A stretch of 42,399 bases of DNA. It comes from Candidatus Dadabacteria bacterium (GTDB taxonomy: Bacteria; Desulfobacterota_D; UBA1144; Nemesobacterales; JADFKM01). Below, piece after piece: positions 17,758-27,646 of this stretch. A program made the position numbers and the translations under genes. Location of the stretch: the NCBI GenBank assembly GCA_022564935.1, contig JADFKM010000010.1:1-42399 (forward strand), read 5' to 3'. A model generated the notes under the pieces. The model had not been told where the DNA came from. It was given only the letters and a program-made list of their open reading frames with translations, and did no database searches. Every line of letters begins with the position of its first letter. Position 1 is the first letter of the stretch.

Positions 17758-20637
17758 CTAGTCCTCTTCTCTTCTCCGAATAAGAGTCCGGAGCCCTACG
17801 GCGAGAAGCGGGATCAATACTACAAGCGCGTTGGCCGCCGTTGTGCCTGCGCTTGCCGTAGAGGCTATGGCGCAGCCACCACCGCCATCTTTTGCAACAC
17901 AAATACTGAAACCGAGTATAGTTGAGAATTTGCATTCCGTGTTGACAGGGCAATCTGCATCAGAGGTGCATCCTAAAGGAACACAAAAACCTGCCTGGCA
18001 TTCCTCGTCCTCATCGCACTCTGCATCATTGGTACACTCTATAATATCGCACAAGCCGGCTACACAAGTGCCACCCACAGCACAAATCTGACCGGCACAA
18101 TCCGTGTCGGCACAGTCTGTGGAACCGTCGGCGTCGTTGTCAAACCCGTCGCCACAGGCTGATTCCGCGCCAAACTGACACGTTCCGCCAACCCCGGGTA
18201 GCCCGTTGCAGTCCGAGTCCACGCAGTCTGTGGCACCGTCGGCGTCGTTGTCAACCCCGTCGCCACAGGCTGATTCCGTGCCAAACTGACACGTTCCGGC
18301 TATACAAGTGCTAGCCGCACCACAAGCCTGACCGGCACAATCCGTGTCGGCACAGTCTGTGGCACCGTCGGCGTCGTTGTCAAACCCGTCGCCACAGGCT
18401 GATTCCGTGCCAAACTGACACGTTCCGCCAACCCCGGGTAGCCCGTTGCATTCTAAGTCCGCGCAGTCGACAAACGCATCGCAGTCGTCGTCTATGGAGT
18501 TCGTGCAGACCTCGGCGGCTCCGGGGAACACGGCGGGGTTGGTGTCATCACAGTCGCCGCCGCAGGTGGTAACGCCGTCGGCGTCTGTGTCGAACCCTTC
18601 GTCCACCACGGTGTTGCAGTTGTCGTCTATGCCGTTACAAATCTCGACGGCTCCCGGGTTCACTGCGGGGTTGCTGTCGTCACAGTCAGCTCCGCCGTCT
18701 GCAATGGAGTCGAATCCGTCACCGTCAACGTCGGGGCCCGGTCCCGGAGGAGGCGGCTCGTCGGCGCCCATTGCGATGTCCCTCGCGTCGCCGTCGATGT
18801 CGTCAGCAGGAGGCGTGAGCTCGAATCCCGCCACGGTAACCGTAACCACCTTCGTCCCCGCGTTGTTGGCCGGGGAGCCGGAGCTTATGTGGTAGTCGTT
18901 GTTGAGGCGGTCTAGGAATAGGGGGTCTAGGAACTTCACGGTTCCGTCCAGGTTGATGAAACCAACGCCAGAGCCTAAATCCGTTCCGTCGAGATCGCTT
19001 GCCTGATTTTGGATGTCAGAAAACCTGAGCGACACGGTGGTACCGGTAGCTGGGATTATGTCGATTTCTTCGGCGGGCAAGGTGCTGGCATTGAAGAAGA
19101 TGATGTCGTTCAGGTGAGCGGCATTGATAGTGCTGCCTGCGAAGGTGTCGGTATCGTATAATATTCCGCCGCCTTGGCATAGAGCACAGGTCGCCTGGTT
19201 GTCTGCGTATGTGTTGTTTGTAGACTTTATCGTAAATACCGCGGTGCCTCCTGGGCCCGCGACGGCTGCCATGGCGCCGCCACCGGGGACAATGGGACCG
19301 GGTGAGGTAGACTTCGCTATGTTCTTGAAGATCATGTTGTTTTCGAGATTGAGGTTGACTACACCCGCGCCGGTCACACCTATGGCTCCTCCGACGCCCT
19401 CTATAGCCTCGTTTACGCCTATCATGTTCTTTCTTAGAGTGGCGTTTACGATGGCACCGTCAATGAATGCGATAAGGGCGATCGCGCCCGCGGAGTTTGT
19501 GGCGCTGTTCTGCATTATGTCGTCCTGATCGAGAAATACCGTTACAGGGGCTGCGGTCGAGAGGTTTACTACTAATACAGCGCCCCCGGCGTCAAAAGCG
19601 GTGGCTCCCAGGGAGAAGTTATTGCTCATGGTGTTGCCTGCGTTGTTCAAGATGAGCGTACCGCCGTCACCGATTGCGGCCAATGCGCCTCCGCTGTCGG
19701 CGGTGTTGCCTGTGAAGGTCGAGTCATCGATGTCCGCGGTAAGAGTACAGGTGTCGAGGGTCTGCAGTATTATGGCTCCCCCGTCGCATCCAGGGCAGGT
19801 GTTGCCGGTGAAAGTGCCATTGTCTATATCGAGGGTTAGGGGTGATGTGGCTCCTCCACCGCCGCAGAAGGCAGCGATGGCTCCGCCATCTGCACCGGCG
19901 GTGTTGTCACTGTAGGTGTCGTTCATGCTGGTGAAGGTAACGGGACCACCTCCGGGAACGGGAAAGACTGCTATGGCTCCACCGTCGGCGGGAGCAATTC
20001 CACCCTTGTAAATATTCCCGTCCGACGTAAAGGTGACGCCGCCCGCGCCAGAGGATGTGATACAGACGTTACCACCGGCACCGGGAAATCCACCGGCGCC
20101 GCAGCCGTCTCCTCCGCCGGGCACGCCGCCGGAGACTGTCAGGGGGTCAATGCTCACGGCGAGTGAGCTCGCGGAGGAGTTATCAATTTCAAAAACTCGT
20201 TCGCCGCCGGGCGCATTGATAACAGTGCCGTTGGGGTCGCTTCCCTGTGTGGTGCAGCCGGCGTCCGTGAAGTCGCCCTTGAGGGCGATAGACTGGGGCG
20301 CGGCGGCAGAGTTATCGATAACTGAGCCCGTGCCGGGTCCCACATGGGTTCCCACGCCTATTCGGATTTCGGCTGCTGTGTCGTCATTAGTGTCAATACA
20401 GGCGAGAGCCACGGCTATGGTCGGACAGACGACGCTGTTTAAGCCGACGTCACATGGTGCACCGCAGGCAACGCCGCCATCACATGTCGCCGCGGTGCCG
20501 GCGTCGCATGCGGTGACCGGTCCGGCGCTAACGCAGTAAACGTCAGCTTCCGCCGTGGGGACCATAGAGAGTGATATAAGAAAAGTAAAGAGTGTAATCA
20601 GAACTAAGGCATGTAATATAATACTTATCTTTTTCAT
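17758..20637 (-). CDS. 959-aa exported beta-helix-like protein with MopE-type metal-binding and Asp/Cys-rich repeats and the shared C-terminal tail
   Basis: Signal peptide; Pmp-like FTGNT/GGAI repeats; DIDGDARDIAMGADE; DxDGDGF...DCDDSNPAVNPGAVEICNGIDDNCNTVVDEG; four CGDG(F/V)DNDADG-type repeats; tail [43 protein letters not shown]. Confidence 0.85.
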   Translation of the reverse strand: MKKISIILHALVLITLFTFLISLSMVPTAEADVYCVSAGPVTACDAGTAATCDGGVACGAPCDVGLNSVVCPTIAVALACIDTNDDTAAEIRIGVGTHVGPGTGSVIDNSAAAPQSIALKGDFTDAGCTTQGSDPNGTVINAPGGERVFEIDNSSASSLAVSIDPLTVSGGVPGGGDGCGAGGFPGAGGNVCITSSGAGGVTFTSDGNIYKGGIAPADGGAIAVFPVPGGGPVTFTSMNDTYSDNTAGADGGAIAAFCGGGGATSPLTLDIDNGTFTGNTCPGCDGGAIILQTLDTCTLTADIDDSTFTGNTADSGGALAAIGDGGTLILNNAGNTMSNNFSLGATAFDAGGAVLVVNLSTAAPVTVFLDQDDIMQNSATNSAGAIALIAFIDGAIVNATLRKNMIGVNEAIEGVGGAIGVTGAGVVNLNLENNMIFKNIAKSTSPGPIVPGGGAMAAVAGPGGTAVFTIKSTNNTYADNQATCALCQGGGILYDTDTFAGSTINAAHLNDIIFFNASTLPAEEIDIIPATGTTVSLRFSDIQNQASDLDGTDLGSGVGFINLDGTVKFLDPLFLDRLNNDYHISSGSPANNAGTKVVTVTVAGFELTPPADDIDGDARDIAMGADEPPPPGPGPDVDGDGFDSIADGGADCDDSNPAVNPGAVEICNGIDDNCNTVVDEGFDTDADGVTTCGGDCDDTNPAVFPGAAEVCTNSIDDDCDAFVDCADLECNGLPGVGGTCQFGTESACGDGFDNDADGATDCADTDCAGQACGAASTCIAGTCQFGTESACGDGVDNDADGATDCVDSDCNGLPGVGGTCQFGAESACGDGFDNDADGSTDCADTDCAGQICAVGGTCVAGLCDIIECTNDAECDEDEECQAGFCVPLGCTSDADCPVNTECKFSTILGFSICVAKDGGGGCAIASTASAGTTAANALVVLIPLLAVGLRTLIRRREED

Positions 20638-20897
20638 CGCATCCTCCTTAAAGGATTTCTGTGTATAATCGGTTTAGAAAACATGAACATCCTCCTCAAT
20701 CTTGGGCAAATCAACTCAATTAACAGAAACAACGGCGGAGATGAGATTTTAAGCCGCTGATTCTATATTCAACTACCGGGAATTCTCTCACTCCCGCCGG
20801 TTTCCTCCCTGAAAAAACTTCAAACATCCAGTAGTATTCAGCTATCCAAACAACTCAGCTAATGCAGAAAAGGGTAATAATTTCCTTACTCATAGCC

Positions 20898-20926
20898 ATT
20901 ATATATAAAAAGAAAACATAAATCAA
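20898..20926 (-). promoter_or_regulatory. candidate promoter of the 959-aa gene
   Basis: Minus strand TTGATT-N17-TATAAT, about 260 nt from the start codon. Confidence 0.45.
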
Positions 20927-21087
20927 CCCCTTTGTAAGATAAAATTGACAGGCTTTGTATTATGACGTCTCGGTTTTGCGATTCATCGCAAAGCAGGGAG
21001 GGGATTGCCGTACATCCAATATATTCCGACTCCAGGACTTAGCAAATCCGTCCCCGCTATGCCTTGGGTTGCTGTATCAGGGGTGTC

Positions 21088-22593
21088 TCAATCCTCCTGA
21101 ACAATTTCGCAACCGTCCTCGAACACGACGAACCTAGCCCCGCCTATAACATTCACTCCGGGGAAAAAGCATTCGCCCCCGCCCGACCATCTCACCAGGA
21201 CGTCCACCTCAGAGTCCATGCCGAGGCCGAAGTGCACGGGGAGCATGTCCTGCTCGCAGCAGCCCCTCCCGCCGGACACCTCCCTCATCTGTACCCCGGC
21301 GAAGTCGGTTACCTCGACCCTTGAGCCGATGGCCGAAATATTAGTGACGTCTCCGCTTCCCACGAGCTCAATAACGAGGGTGTTATTTTGATTGCCGCTG
21401 TTGAGCATGAGGGCAATGCCGATATGGCCGGTGAGGAAGACGTCCATAAACCCGTCGTTGTTATAATCCCCCCATGCAGCAGAGAACACATCTATGGGCG
21501 TAGAAACGCCCACGTCGGGGGCAACGTCCACGAAGACTCCTGCGCCGAGGTTCCTGAATAAGCTTGTGGGTGTGGTGTGGTTGGTGGACATGATGTCGAT
21601 TAGGCCGTCGGCGTCGAAATCTACGAACGCGCACGTCCTTCCGTCCCCGAAGTCCTGCGTGCCGGAAGCCAGGGTCACGTCGGTGAAGGTACCGTTTGCG
21701 TTGTTTACGTACAGGGCGTTCCTTGAGGAGCCGATGTTCGAGACGTACAGATCGAAAAAGCCGTCTCCGTTAAAGTCCCCGGCGCATACGGCGGCCGAGT
21801 TCCACGCGGGGTCTCCGGCAAGACCCGCGGCGGCGGTCATGTCGGTGAAGGTGCCGTCGCCGTTGTTGTGGAAGTAGTTGTTTGCGCCGCCGTTTGCAAG
21901 GAACAGGTCTACGAAGCCGTCGTTATCGAAATCGACGAAAACGGCTGACTTCGTGCTCAATGAGTCGCCAAGCCCCGCCATGGCGGATACTTCGGTAAAG
22001 GTGCCGTCCCCCTCGTTGTGGTAGAGGCGCGAGATACCGGCGTTTGCCTGGAGGAGGTCTACGAGACCGTCCCCGTCGTAGTCGGCCCAAATGGTGTGGT
22101 TCGCCGAGCCGCCTACGGCGGTGATTCCCGCCGCGGCCGAGACGTCCATAAAGACCGAGCCGTCCAAGTTCTTATACAGAATTGCCGGGGCGCCGCCCAT
22201 AATCGTGCCCACGACAAGGTCGGGGAGGCCGTCGTTGTCGTAATCGGCCCATGCAGAGCTTCTCAAAGCCTGGTCGAAGATGCCCGAGCCCATTGTCAGG
22301 TCGATAAAGAGCGCTGCGGCTCCGTTTCTGTAGAGAAAGACATTTGGGGGAGGAAAATCCGTGCTCGCCGTAAAGAGATCGATGAACCCGTCCACATTGA
22401 AATCCCCCCAAGCCGCGGTCTGCCCCAAATTCCCCGCTTCGACTATGCCGGACTGGACCCTGACGTTAGTAAAGAAGGGCAGGCCCCCTGAATCGGAGCC
22501 ACCGCCACCGCCCCCTGAGCAAGAAAAGGAAACCCACAACACTCCTAGCAAGAACAATACGGCGGAGAGAAGATATAATCTGCGTATTAACAA
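21088..22593 (-). CDS. FG-GAP/VCBS repeat lipoprotein, CRTAC1/ASPIC-UnbV type
   Basis: Lipobox LWVSFSCSGGGGGG; repeated DFNxDGFxDLF blocks; C-terminal IGSRVEVTDFAGVQMREVSGGRGCCEQDMLPVHFGLG. Confidence 0.88.
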   Translation of the reverse strand: MLIRRLYLLSAVLFLLGVLWVSFSCSGGGGGGSDSGGLPFFTNVRVQSGIVEAGNLGQTAAWGDFNVDGFIDLFTASTDFPPPNVFLYRNGAAALFIDLTMGSGIFDQALRSSAWADYDNDGLPDLVVGTIMGGAPAILYKNLDGSVFMDVSAAAGITAVGGSANHTIWADYDGDGLVDLLQANAGISRLYHNEGDGTFTEVSAMAGLGDSLSTKSAVFVDFDNDGFVDLFLANGGANNYFHNNGDGTFTDMTAAAGLAGDPAWNSAAVCAGDFNGDGFFDLYVSNIGSSRNALYVNNANGTFTDVTLASGTQDFGDGRTCAFVDFDADGLIDIMSTNHTTPTSLFRNLGAGVFVDVAPDVGVSTPIDVFSAAWGDYNNDGFMDVFLTGHIGIALMLNSGNQNNTLVIELVGSGDVTNISAIGSRVEVTDFAGVQMREVSGGRGCCEQDMLPVHFGLGMDSEVDVLVRWSGGGECFFPGVNVIGGARFVVFEDGCEIVQED

Positions 22594-22684
22594 GGCACGC
22601 CACCCCCTTATGATTTAATGAGACGGGTACCGACATCCTTATGCCCCGCACCCTGATAAATGAGAGGAGTCCTCCTGCGAATCA

Positions 22685-22713
22685 ACTATAATGAAACTAT
22701 CGAACCAAGTCAA
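22685..22713 (-). promoter_or_regulatory. candidate promoter of the FG-GAP gene
   Basis: Minus strand TTGACT-N17-TATAGT. Confidence 0.5.
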
Positions 22714-22787
22714 TCGCTCTATCGATTGCCCGGATTATCGTCTCAGGGGGGCTTTATTAGGGGCGGTCACACCCCCACATACAAAGA

Positions 22788-22815
22788 CCGGAGCGCCTTT
22801 TGTGGGACGCCCCAG
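22788..22815 (-). terminator. decayed copy (T3) of the repeated terminator
   Basis: ccggagcgccttttgtgggacgccccag; closing base pair altered and A-tract (minus-strand U-tract) lost. Confidence 0.55.
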
Positions 22816-22874
22816 TCTCAGTTTCATTTTTAAGAGGGGAGGGTCGCTCCCGCCCTTACCTTATTATATAGCGT

Positions 22875-23060
22875 TAGCCTCTTCCTCCTCCGCAGCATGG
22901 AGCGTAGCCCGATGCCTAGAAGCGGGATCAAAACAACAAGCGCGTCGGCCGCCATTGTGCCTGCGCTTCCAGCGCTCGCTATGGCGCATCTCCCGCCACC
23001 GCCGCCATCATCAAATCCGCCGTCGCAAACCTCATCGTGAGGCGTTCGGGGAGCGGCAGG
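22875..23060 (-). pseudogene. orphan remnant of a tail-bearing B-type gene
   Basis: Minus strand [67 protein letters not shown]...; frame reads past the ancestral stop position because of a small net deletion; no ectodomain upstream. Confidence 0.75.
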
Positions 23061-23307
23061 ATCATGGCTTTGTGATCCATTTATACCCGCTCTCCATGAT
23101 TTCGGCCCGGCTCCCAGGCCTGCCGCACAACGACCGCCCTTTGGAGGAGGCAAAAAAACTGATGCATTTCGAAATATTACGAAGCCCGATAACTAAAGGC
23201 TTGTAAATCGGAAAAACCCATGTAAATTATGTATTGCGTAAAGCTGAATATTCTGTTAACTTTCATGCTTAACGACACAAAAATCTCACTAACGGATGGG
23301 TAATAAC

Positions 23308-24132
23308 ATGAAAAAGCTTGTAGTGATATTGGTCGTATTAATTCTTAGCGTCGCGGGATGCAGCAAGGAGGAAGAGCCGAAAAAAGCCGAAACCAAAAAG
23401 GCTCCTCCCCCCATACAGGCACCCGCAAAGAAGAAGCCGAGATACGAAATTCCCGAATCGGAAAAAACCCTGGTGGCCCGCGTTAACAATACCCCTATCT
23501 ATAAGGAGGATTTAAGGGGAAGGAGGCTCCAAGAATTAATCAACGAAGAAATCCTCTACTTCGAGGCTCTAAGGCGGGGGATAGACAAGAAGCCCAAGAT
23601 TACGAAGCAGCCTGAAGAGAAAAGAAAGAATTTGATCATAATGACAATAAAGAGCGACATCATGCGCGCCCTGCCCAAACCTTCGCAAATCACCGACGAA
23701 GAAGCCAGAAAATACTACAACGATAACATTAAGAAATTCACAACCGTAATTGTCAAGCGAATAATCGCCCCCGACAAAGCCCTGGCCGAAGAGATACACA
23801 AAAAAGTGGCTGCAGGAGGTGATTTTGAAAAAATAGCTTCCGAATACGCTACCGCCGGAAAACAAGTCACAGTAAACCAGAAGTCACTCAGAAAGAGCGA
23901 TAAGGACATTTTTAATAAATTAGAAGTCGGCAGCCTCAGCGACATTCGGGAATCAGGAGATAAATTTGAAATCCTGCAAATCTCCGAAATTCGGAAAATG
24001 CCCTACAAAAAAATCAAAAGGGCTCTGCTCCACACCATAACAGCACAAAAAAACCAAGTGATTGTTAAAGAGATGATGGAGCAGTTCAAGAAAGATAACA
24101 ACATCAACATCGAGATAATAGAGGAAGGATAA
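23308..24132 (+). CDS. SurA/PpiC-like lipoprotein foldase, paralogue 1
   Basis: Lipobox VLILSVAGCSKEEE; SurA-like layout (ARVNNTPIYKEDL; ARKYYNDNIKKFTTVIVKRIIAPDKALAEEIHKKVAAGGDFEKIASEYA). Longer ORF starts at 23296. Confidence 0.75.
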   Translation: MKKLVVILVVLILSVAGCSKEEEPKKAETKKAPPPIQAPAKKKPRYEIPESEKTLVARVNNTPIYKEDLRGRRLQELINEEILYFEALRRGIDKKPKITKQPEEKRKNLIIMTIKSDIMRALPKPSQITDEEARKYYNDNIKKFTTVIVKRIIAPDKALAEEIHKKVAAGGDFEKIASEYATAGKQVTVNQKSLRKSDKDIFNKLEVGSLSDIRESGDKFEILQISEIRKMPYKKIKRALLHTITAQKNQVIVKEMMEQFKKDNNINIEIIEEG

Positions 24133-24486
24133 TTTACATAGAAACGCAAAAGATGCTCCGAATCAAGCCCCCCCGGCTCGCCAAGTCCCAGAGCCGGTCG
24201 GCAGGGCGCATCGGGCATTGACCGGTGTCACACCCCCACCCACGTAAAGACCTAAACCTTCTCTTTTAAATATAGATACCCGTTCACCTAACCCTCCGTA
24301 CAACCATCACGCTTTGAGGCGTACATCGAAAAAAGAGACCGTTGTGCAACCAAGCAAAGCGCACCGGCTTACCAAACTGCATCGAAGACATGACCCGGTA
24401 CCGGGCCAAACCACACACAAAAGCCCTTCGGTCTGGGGCAGAAGAAAAACCTATATACAGCTCAGGCAGCGCAAAGAACAAAAAAA

Positions 24487-24514
24487 CCGGAGCGCCCGTT
24501 GTGGGACGCCCCGG
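24487..24514 (-). terminator. intrinsic terminator (copy T4)
   Basis: aaaaaaa-ccggagcgcccgttgtgggacgccccgg downstream of B2. Confidence 0.8.
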
Positions 24515-24573
24515 TCTCAGTTTCATATCGGAGGGGGGGAGGGTCGCTCCCGCCCTTACCTTATTATACAGCG

Positions 24574-26109
24574 TTAATACTCTTCCCTCCTTCTGAGCAT
24601 GGAGCGAAGCCCGATGCCGAGAAGCGGAATCAATACTACGAGCGCATTAGCCGCCGCTGTGCCTGCGCTTGCCGTGCTGGCAATAGCGCATCCGCCGCCG
24701 CCGCCATCTACCTCAGCCTCGCAGACCGGGTCTGCGGCGCAGTCGGGGTCGGCGCAGTCCGTGAGGCCGTCGCCGTCGTTGTCAACATCGTCGTCACATT
24801 CACCGGTCTCAACACATGCCGGGTCTGCGGCGCAGTCCGGGTCGGCGCAGTCCGTGAGGCCGTCTCCGTCGTTATCAGCGCCGTCTGCGCAGTCTGTCTC
24901 AACACATGCGGGGTCTGCGGCGCAGTCCGGGTCGGCGCAGTCTATGAGGCCGTCGCCGTCCTCATCCGCTCCGCTGTCACAGACCTCATCGGGAGGCACA
25001 ACGGGGGTCGTGGGCCCCGCGGCTATCATCCAGTTGGCGCCGCCGAAGAACTCATCGAGATCGCCGCCAAACTGGGGATCGAACATGTACCCTATCGCCC
25101 CGAAGGTGCTCTCGAAGGTATCAAGGCCGCTAATGGCCATCTTCACCCATCCGAAACCCTCCTTGTCAATCGCGGGACAAAGCTCCCGTTCACCAAGAAG
25201 GATGGAGGCTGATTTGACCTCATCCGCCAGCCCTATATCGGAGAAACAATCATGATCAGTTTTAGTGCAGGATATCGGTTGCTCATGCTCATCGAAGAAA
25301 AGCGGCGTCCAGGTTACTGTGCCCGGAACGGCAACGTACCCAAAAACGCCGGCGTAGTTGTCACTGAACGTTATGCTCACCAGGTCGGAAAACTCAGGGC
25401 CGCCGGGGATGTCCTGCCAGTTGAAACTGAGCAGCTGAGGCTGCACCACCACATACCCGTTGTCGGAACCGTTGAGCACCGTGCCGTCGGCCAACGGGCT
25501 GCCACCCGGGAAACTAACCGCATCCCTTCCCATGGCGCGTACCCTGTAGGCTGTCTCGAAATCATCATCATCAAAGTCCTGATTGATGATTAAAGAGTGG
25601 CCGAACAGGTGCTGAAAGGCTATCGCGTTCCTGGTGCCGGGCGCGTCTACGGGCGTGATGACAACAAAACCAAGTGTGTTTTCAAGATCGATGCCCACAT
25701 CACCGGGATTTGAAGGGTCGTTCCTCTCCGGGTCGTCCATATCATATACATGGGTATCCCGTCCAGTGAGGAAATCGTTGAAGTCGTGCTCAACGCAGAG
25801 CACAACTGCTTCTGAGCCTGGTCCGTTCGTCCGGCAAGTACCTTCATCATCGAAGTCGGCGCAGCCGCTTGCAAATATCTGAACGTGGATATTCACAGGC
25901 TCGACGCTTGTGTTGGTTATCTGTATGAACGTCTCCCTGTCGTTAAGATCAGATTCACCGTCTTCCTCCGCAGAATCGTACCAGAACACGAGCTGGCTGG
26001 AGCCTGAAGTCAGGGTTCCGGATGGCACAACGAACGGTTGCGCATACGATGTCAAACCAAACCCCAAGACCACTATAAGACTCAATCCCAATAACTTAAT
26101 ATGTTTCAT
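24574..26109 (-). CDS. B2: exported paralogue with [15 protein letters not shown] stalk repeats and C-terminal tail
   Basis: [56 protein letters not shown]; three [12 protein letters not shown] repeats; tail [43 protein letters not shown]. Confidence 0.88.
   Translation of the reverse strand: MKHIKLLGLSLIVVLGFGLTSYAQPFVVPSGTLTSGSSQLVFWYDSAEEDGESDLNDRETFIQITNTSVEPVNIHVQIFASGCADFDDEGTCRTNGPGSEAVVLCVEHDFNDFLTGRDTHVYDMDDPERNDPSNPGDVGIDLENTLGFVVITPVDAPGTRNAIAFQHLFGHSLIINQDFDDDDFETAYRVRAMGRDAVSFPGGSPLADGTVLNGSDNGYVVVQPQLLSFNWQDIPGGPEFSDLVSITFSDNYAGVFGYVAVPGTVTWTPLFFDEHEQPISCTKTDHDCFSDIGLADEVKSASILLGERELCPAIDKEGFGWVKMAISGLDTFESTFGAIGYMFDPQFGGDLDEFFGGANWMIAAGPTTPVVPPDEVCDSGADEDGDGLIDCADPDCAADPACVETDCADGADNDGDGLTDCADPDCAADPACVETGECDDDVDNDGDGLTDCADPDCAADPVCEAEVDGGGGGCAIASTASAGTAAANALVVLIPLLGIGLRSMLRRREEY
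24725..24980. repeat. in-frame tandem repeat encoding the B2 stalk
   Basis: Three copies of gggtctgcggcgcagtc(c/g)gggtcggcgcagtc(c/t)(g/a)tgaggccgtc. Confidence 0.75.
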
Positions 26110-26155
26110 TTTATCCTCCCTTTATATCTATTTTCTATTAGTTTTTTAAAAACCC

Positions 26156-27262
26156 TTATTCGGCGACCATCCAGTTTGCGCCGCCGAAGAACTCATCGAG
26201 ACGACCGCTGCCGAATCTGGGATCGAACATGTACCCTATAGCCCCGAATGTGCTCTCCGTGCCTGTCAAGCCGCTAACGGCCATCTTCACCCATCCGAAA
26301 CCCTCCTTGTCAATCGCGGGACAAAGCAGCCTGTCACCGAGCAGGGTATCGGCGGATTCAACTTCTTGCGCCAGCCCTATATCGGAGAAACAGTCATGAT
26401 CAGTTTTGGTGCAGGATATCGGGTTCTCGTCCTCATCGAAGAAAAGCGGCGTCCAGGTTGCTGTGCCCGGAACGGCAACGTACCCGAATGGGCCGAAGTA
26501 GTTGTCGCTGAACGTTATGCTCACCAGATCGGAAAACTCCGGGCCGCCGGGGATGTCCTGCCAGTTGAAACTGAGCAGCTTAGGCTGCACGACTACATAC
26601 CCGTTGGCTTCACCGTTGAGCACCGTGCCGTCGGCCACCACATTGCCGGTGGAAAGGCTCACTGCATCCCTTCCCATTGCACGTATCCTGTAGGCTGTCA
26701 CGAAATCTTCACTATCAAAGTCCTGATTGATTATAAGAGAGTGGCCGAACAGGTTCTGAAAGGCTATTGCGTTCCTTGTGCCGGGCGCATCAATCGGGGT
26801 AATGACCACAAAGCCCTTGGTATTGTTAAGGTCGATGCCTACAAAATCAGTCCCTGCAGCCACGGCGGCGGGGTCGTTCCTGAATAAGTCGTCCATCTCA
26901 TATACATGGGTATCCCGTCCAGTGAGGAAATCGTTGAAGTCGTGCTCCACGCAGAGTATGACACCTACGGAGGTGGGACAAGAATCTTCATCCCGGAAGT
27001 CGGCGCAGCCGCTTGCAAATATCTGAACGTGGATATTCACAGGCTCGAGGCCTGTGTTGGTAATCTGTATGAACGTTTCCCTGTCCTCAAGCTGACTGTC
27101 ATCGTCCTCAACATCGTCATACCAGAACACGAGCTGGCTGGAGGCTTTGGTTATCGTCCCCGAAGGCACAATAACCTGCGCAAACGCAGGGGTTGAAACC
27201 AACCCTAAAACAAGGGCCAGCACAAACGCTCCCAAATATCTTCCAAAAATTTTACTCCTCAT
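26156..27262 (-). CDS. A2: exported tail-less paralogue
   Basis: Signal peptide; [18 protein letters not shown]; ends [12 protein letters not shown] at the domain end; very similar to B2 ectodomain; 46-bp gap to B2. Confidence 0.87.
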   Translation of the reverse strand: MRSKIFGRYLGAFVLALVLGLVSTPAFAQVIVPSGTITKASSQLVFWYDDVEDDDSQLEDRETFIQITNTGLEPVNIHVQIFASGCADFRDEDSCPTSVGVILCVEHDFNDFLTGRDTHVYEMDDLFRNDPAAVAAGTDFVGIDLNNTKGFVVITPIDAPGTRNAIAFQNLFGHSLIINQDFDSEDFVTAYRIRAMGRDAVSLSTGNVVADGTVLNGEANGYVVVQPKLLSFNWQDIPGGPEFSDLVSITFSDNYFGPFGYVAVPGTATWTPLFFDEDENPISCTKTDHDCFSDIGLAQEVESADTLLGDRLLCPAIDKEGFGWVKMAVSGLTGTESTFGAIGYMFDPRFGSGRLDEFFGGANWMVAE

Positions 27263-27471
27263 AACAAGTATCCTCCTTAAATTAGGATTATTTTAAAACG
27301 TTCCGTCAAATTTGTCTTTACATTTATCTCTTCAACGCCGTTAAACCGTTCGTGTTAAAAATTCGGCAGGCTTGTAACTCTAACCGCGTTGTTCCTTTTA
27401 TCTTCCGGTTTTTGAATCCGTCCCACTGTGAAAAGAGGTACTCCCCGGCTCCACCTTATAACACTTATTCT

Positions 27472-27500
27472 ATTTAATCACAAATTAAAGATTGTGTCAA
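27472..27500 (-). promoter_or_regulatory. candidate promoter upstream of A2-B2
   Basis: Minus strand TTGACACAATCTTTAATTTGTGATTAAAT (TTGACA-N17-TTAAAT). Confidence 0.6.
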
Positions 27501-27504
27501 GCCC

Positions 27505-27609
27505 TAATTTTTTTCCGCAAACTTGATGTGACTCACACCCAGAAATCACAAAAAAAAACCGGAGCGCCCTTTATGGGACGCCCCGGCTTCGTTTTCATAT
27601 CGGAGGGGG
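27505..27609. repeat. about 105-bp direct repeat, copy 1 (includes terminator T5)
   Basis: taatttttttccgcaaacttgatgtgactcacacccagaaatcaca(a)n-ccggagcgccctttatgggacgccccggcttcgttttcatatcggaggggg; one substitution and one A-run indel relative to 31470..31573. Confidence 0.92.
27559..27586 (-). terminator. intrinsic terminator (copy T5)
   Basis: aaaaaaaaa-ccggagcgccctttatgggacgccccgg downstream of B3. Confidence 0.8.
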
Positions 27610-27646
27610 GAGGGTCGCTCCCGCCCTTACCTTATTATATACAGCG

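Noticed and set aside
18060-18440. Possible CRISPR-like array in the repetitive DNA of the 959-aa gene
   Set aside because: Repeats are in-frame, directly tandem without unique spacers, and encode Cys/Asp-rich protein motifs.
20945-20950. Plus-strand TTGACA as a promoter
   Set aside because: No -10 at a 16-18 bp spacing and no plus-strand gene follows.
24173-24197. Perfect inverted repeat ccggctc...gagccgg after the first SurA-like gene as a terminator
   Set aside because: No T-tract follows and no second copy is seen; too weak to call.
24499-25212. Long plus-strand ORFs antisense to the B/A genes (for example 24499-25212, 25252-25593, 26366-26887, 28571-29125, 29656-30240)
   Set aside because: They mirror well-supported minus-strand genes, recur at equivalent positions because the sense genes are paralogous, and encode low-complexity or unfamiliar protein; shadow ORFs.
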